Assembly: GCA_011391835.1 (NCBI GenBank)
Contig: JAABPS010000027.1
Span: 1-14,273 of the forward strand
DNA: 14,273 nt
DNA from: Desulfobacteraceae bacterium
GTDB taxonomy: Bacteria; Desulfobacterota; Desulfobacteria; Desulfobacterales; JAABPS01
Direction of reading: 5' to 3'
The stretch's first letter is position 1; every line of letters starts with the position of its first letter. Made by a program: the position numbers and the translations under genes. Below the pieces are notes generated by a model. The model saw nothing but the letters and a program-made list of their open reading frames with translations. It searched no databases and was not told the origin of the DNA. Positions 12,503 through 14,273 of this stretch are shown in pieces.

Positions 12503-13570
12503 ATGCCAAAGAAACAAAATGCAATAAAAATTTTTTACGATGTTGTAATTATTGGTGCAGGACCAGCAGGGGCGACCGCTGCAAGCGAGTTGGTTAAACA
12601 AGGCTATAAGGTTCTAATTATAGAGCGGAAAAAACTACCCAGATATAAGATTTGTTCAGGTCTTATCATTGACCGGGCTCAGGATCTGCTTGAAGAGCAT
12701 TTCGGCACACCTCCGGATCATGTGTTTTGTAAACCAAAGTTTCTGAAAGGCGCCCGGCTTTGCTTAGAAAAAGATTCCCTTATAGACGTTCCTGTAGAAA
12801 AGGCTCAGACATATAATATTTGGCGTGCTAAATTTGACCAATGGCTTATTCAAAAATCAGGCGCTGAGGTGCTCGATAAACATCTATTGGTAGATCTCAA
12901 GCAAACAGATGAAGCAGTTCAAGTCTATATTCAAACACCGAACGATCAAATAATTTCTATTAAAGCCTCCTTCGTTATCGGCGCTGATGGTGGAAGGTCA
13001 AGCGTTCGTCTCTTACTTGATTCTTCTTTTGGGAAAAAGGTCAAACAGTTCACCTTTGCCCAAGCATACTGTGATGGAAGCATTGATCTGGATCCTAAAT
13101 ACTTTTATATGTTTTTTGATCCATCTTTGAGTGCTTTTTATACCTGGCTGAACTTTAAGGATGATTATTTAATTTATGGCGCGGCTGTTCATAAAGGAGA
13201 AAAACTTACCCCTGCTTTCAACGACTCTACGAATTATCTTCAAAAAACCTTTGGATTAGGCATAAAAAAGGTTATTAAAAAAACCGGATGTACGGGTACG
13301 GATATGGGTATCACTGGTAAATTCTTTCTTGGCCTGGGGCGTGTTTTACTTGCAGGAGAAGCTGCCGGATTTATGAATATCTTCGGCGAAGGTATTTCAT
13401 CAGCTATAGCAACTGGCCATCTTGCGGCTACAGCAATTATTCAAGCCCAAACAGCTAATCAAGAGGTTTTACCAATTTATAAAGAAATATCAAAAACAGA
13501 AGAAGAGATAACTCGAAAGTCATGGGATATAGCGAATATGATTCTTGGAAGAGCCTTTTTGCCGAACTAA
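12503..13570 (+). CDS. geranylgeranyl-reductase-family FAD oxidoreductase
   Basis: This 355-residue flavoprotein belongs to the geranylgeranyl reductase/FixC-like group. The N-terminal dinucleotide fold has D-V-V-I-I-G-A-G-P-A-G (13-23) ending at Glu41. It is followed by LPRYKICSG (45-53), the site of the family's conserved P-x4-C-G-G, here C-S-G with Cys51. The GADGGRSSVR segment (about 168) and RVLLAGEAAGF form the second FAD contact; the usual G-D there is G-E. Family members saturate isoprenoid chains of lipids or quinones, or oxidise related substrates; the substrate here is unknown. GAGGTG lies close before the ATG. A GntR regulator follows after 23 bases, and a FadR-type operator sits in the promoter, so expression probably answers to a carboxylate or acyl ligand. 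Confidence 0.85.
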   Translation: MPKKQNAIKIFYDVVIIGAGPAGATAASELVKQGYKVLIIERKKLPRYKICSGLIIDRAQDLLEEHFGTPPDHVFCKPKFLKGARLCLEKDSLIDVPVEKAQTYNIWRAKFDQWLIQKSGAEVLDKHLLVDLKQTDEAVQVYIQTPNDQIISIKASFVIGADGGRSSVRLLLDSSFGKKVKQFTFAQAYCDGSIDLDPKYFYMFFDPSLSAFYTWLNFKDDYLIYGAAVHKGEKLTPAFNDSTNYLQKTFGLGIKKVIKKTGCTGTDMGITGKFFLGLGRVLLAGEAAGFMNIFGEGISSAIATGHLAATAIIQAQTANQEVLPIYKEISKTEEEITRKSWDIANMILGRAFLPN

Positions 13571-13593
13571 GGCAATTCAAGGAACGCCTTTAA

Positions 13594-14273
13594 ATGACCC
13601 AAAAAAATCAACGACTCCCTTTATCGAATACCCTTTCCAGAAAAATCACCCATAATCTCCTTAGGAGAATTATCGATGGCGTTTATCCTGCTGGCAGTCT
13701 GCTTCCAACAGAGCGACAGTTAGCTGAGGAATTCGGAGTTGCCCGAACCATCATTCGGGAAGCGCTTAAAAGAATTGAAGCCATTTATCTGATCACGATT
13801 CGTCAAGGTTCCGGCGCGCTTGTTGCTGATTTTAAAACTGTTGGAGGAATTGAACTGGCTGATATCCTCATGTATCATAATGACGGAAGCATTGACAGGC
13901 AGTTTCTAAAAGATGTGGGACAGCTTCACGAAGGCATGCATATTTGGCTGGCAAAGCTAACCGCTCAACGAATTACGCCTGATGAAATCGACGCACTGAA
14001 AAAGCTGATTCAAGAACGCGCAAATATGCCCAAAGACGATAAAAGACTCCCTGAAATTACTTTAAAGATTACAAGAAGTATTGTACAGGCATCACACAAT
14101 AGTTATATACAGCTCTTATTCAACACCCTTGCAAGAACAACTCAGGCATCTCGAACAGTATTCGAGATGCCCTTTTATTTTGATCCTGAAGCTCAAATTT
14201 TCTTTGAACGGCTTGTTGAAGCATTTGAAAATAGGGATGGTGAAATGGCCTCGTTGTTGGCAACCCGTATGTT
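13594..14273 (+). CDS. GntR-family (FadR/FCD type) regulator, cut by window end
   Basis: The frame is open from ATG 13594 to the window edge (226 codons seen, no stop), so the protein is partial only because the window ends. The N-terminal winged helix is complete: I-I-D-G-V-Y-P-A-G-S-L-L-P-T-E-R-Q-L-A-E-E-F-G-V (27-50), then A-R-T-I-I-R-E-A-L-K-R (50-60) and the wing R-Q-G-S-G-A. An all-helical FCD-like ligand domain follows from about 85. AAGGA (13579-13583) lies ten bases before the start. It follows the flavoprotein gene by 23 bases, in one transcription unit. The operator at 12389-12403 has the form this subfamily binds. FCD regulators sense organic acids or, in E. coli FadR, acyl-CoAs; the ligand here is unknown. 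Confidence 0.85.
   Translation, partial: MTQKNQRLPLSNTLSRKITHNLLRRIIDGVYPAGSLLPTERQLAEEFGVARTIIREALKRIEAIYLITIRQGSGALVADFKTVGGIELADILMYHNDGSIDRQFLKDVGQLHEGMHIWLAKLTAQRITPDEIDALKKLIQERANMPKDDKRLPEITLKITRSIVQASHNSYIQLLFNTLARTTQASRTVFEMPFYFDPEAQIFFERLVEAFENRDGEMASLLATRM

Overview
The window looks like a chromosomal stretch from an anaerobic, moderately AT-rich, acyl-CoA-metabolising bacterium, most plausibly a Desulfobacterota (deltaproteobacterial sulfate-reducer type) lineage. This is inferred from the mix of paired acyl-CoA dehydrogenases, a compact [4Fe-4S] flavoprotein, a geranylgeranyl-reductase-like flavoprotein and widely spaced gene clusters. No rRNA, tRNA, CRISPR array or intact insertion sequence was found.

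Layout. Positions 1-1375 hold a small minus-strand accessory part: an orphan HicB-like protein, an 18-bp perfect inverted repeat at the window edge, and a class I SAM-dependent methyltransferase. Positions 1376-1914 are a long control region with a promoter, a TetR-type palindrome and a second, different palindrome. Positions 1915-8281 are a six-gene plus-strand operon: large acyl-CoA dehydrogenase, small catalytically degenerate acyl-CoA dehydrogenase, TetR regulator, short-chain dehydrogenase/reductase, membrane-anchored metallo-beta-lactamase-fold hydrolase of the alkylsulfatase type, and acetoacetate-decarboxylase-family protein. Positions 8282-8695 hold no intact gene, but a probable decayed gene and an orphan promoter-like element. 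An OmpA/MotB-like envelope protein (minus) then diverges from a crotonase-family gene (plus). After a 480-nt gap come a DUF1992 protein and an Isf-like flavoprotein (both minus). A plus-strand pair closes the window: a geranylgeranyl-reductase-family flavoprotein and a FadR/GntR regulator that runs off the end.

How it works together. The operon reads as an autoregulated catabolic cassette: the two dehydrogenases would oxidise an acyl-CoA (perhaps as one heteromer), the SDR would handle an alcohol/ketone step, the hydrolase would act at the membrane, and the decarboxylase-family protein on a beta-keto acid. The crotonase about 1.5 kb downstream could supply a hydratase/isomerase step but is separately transcribed. 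The substrate cannot be read from sequence. The last pair also looks autoregulated: a textbook FadR-type site overlaps its promoter. The operon promoter and this promoter share an almost identical upstream/-35 module.
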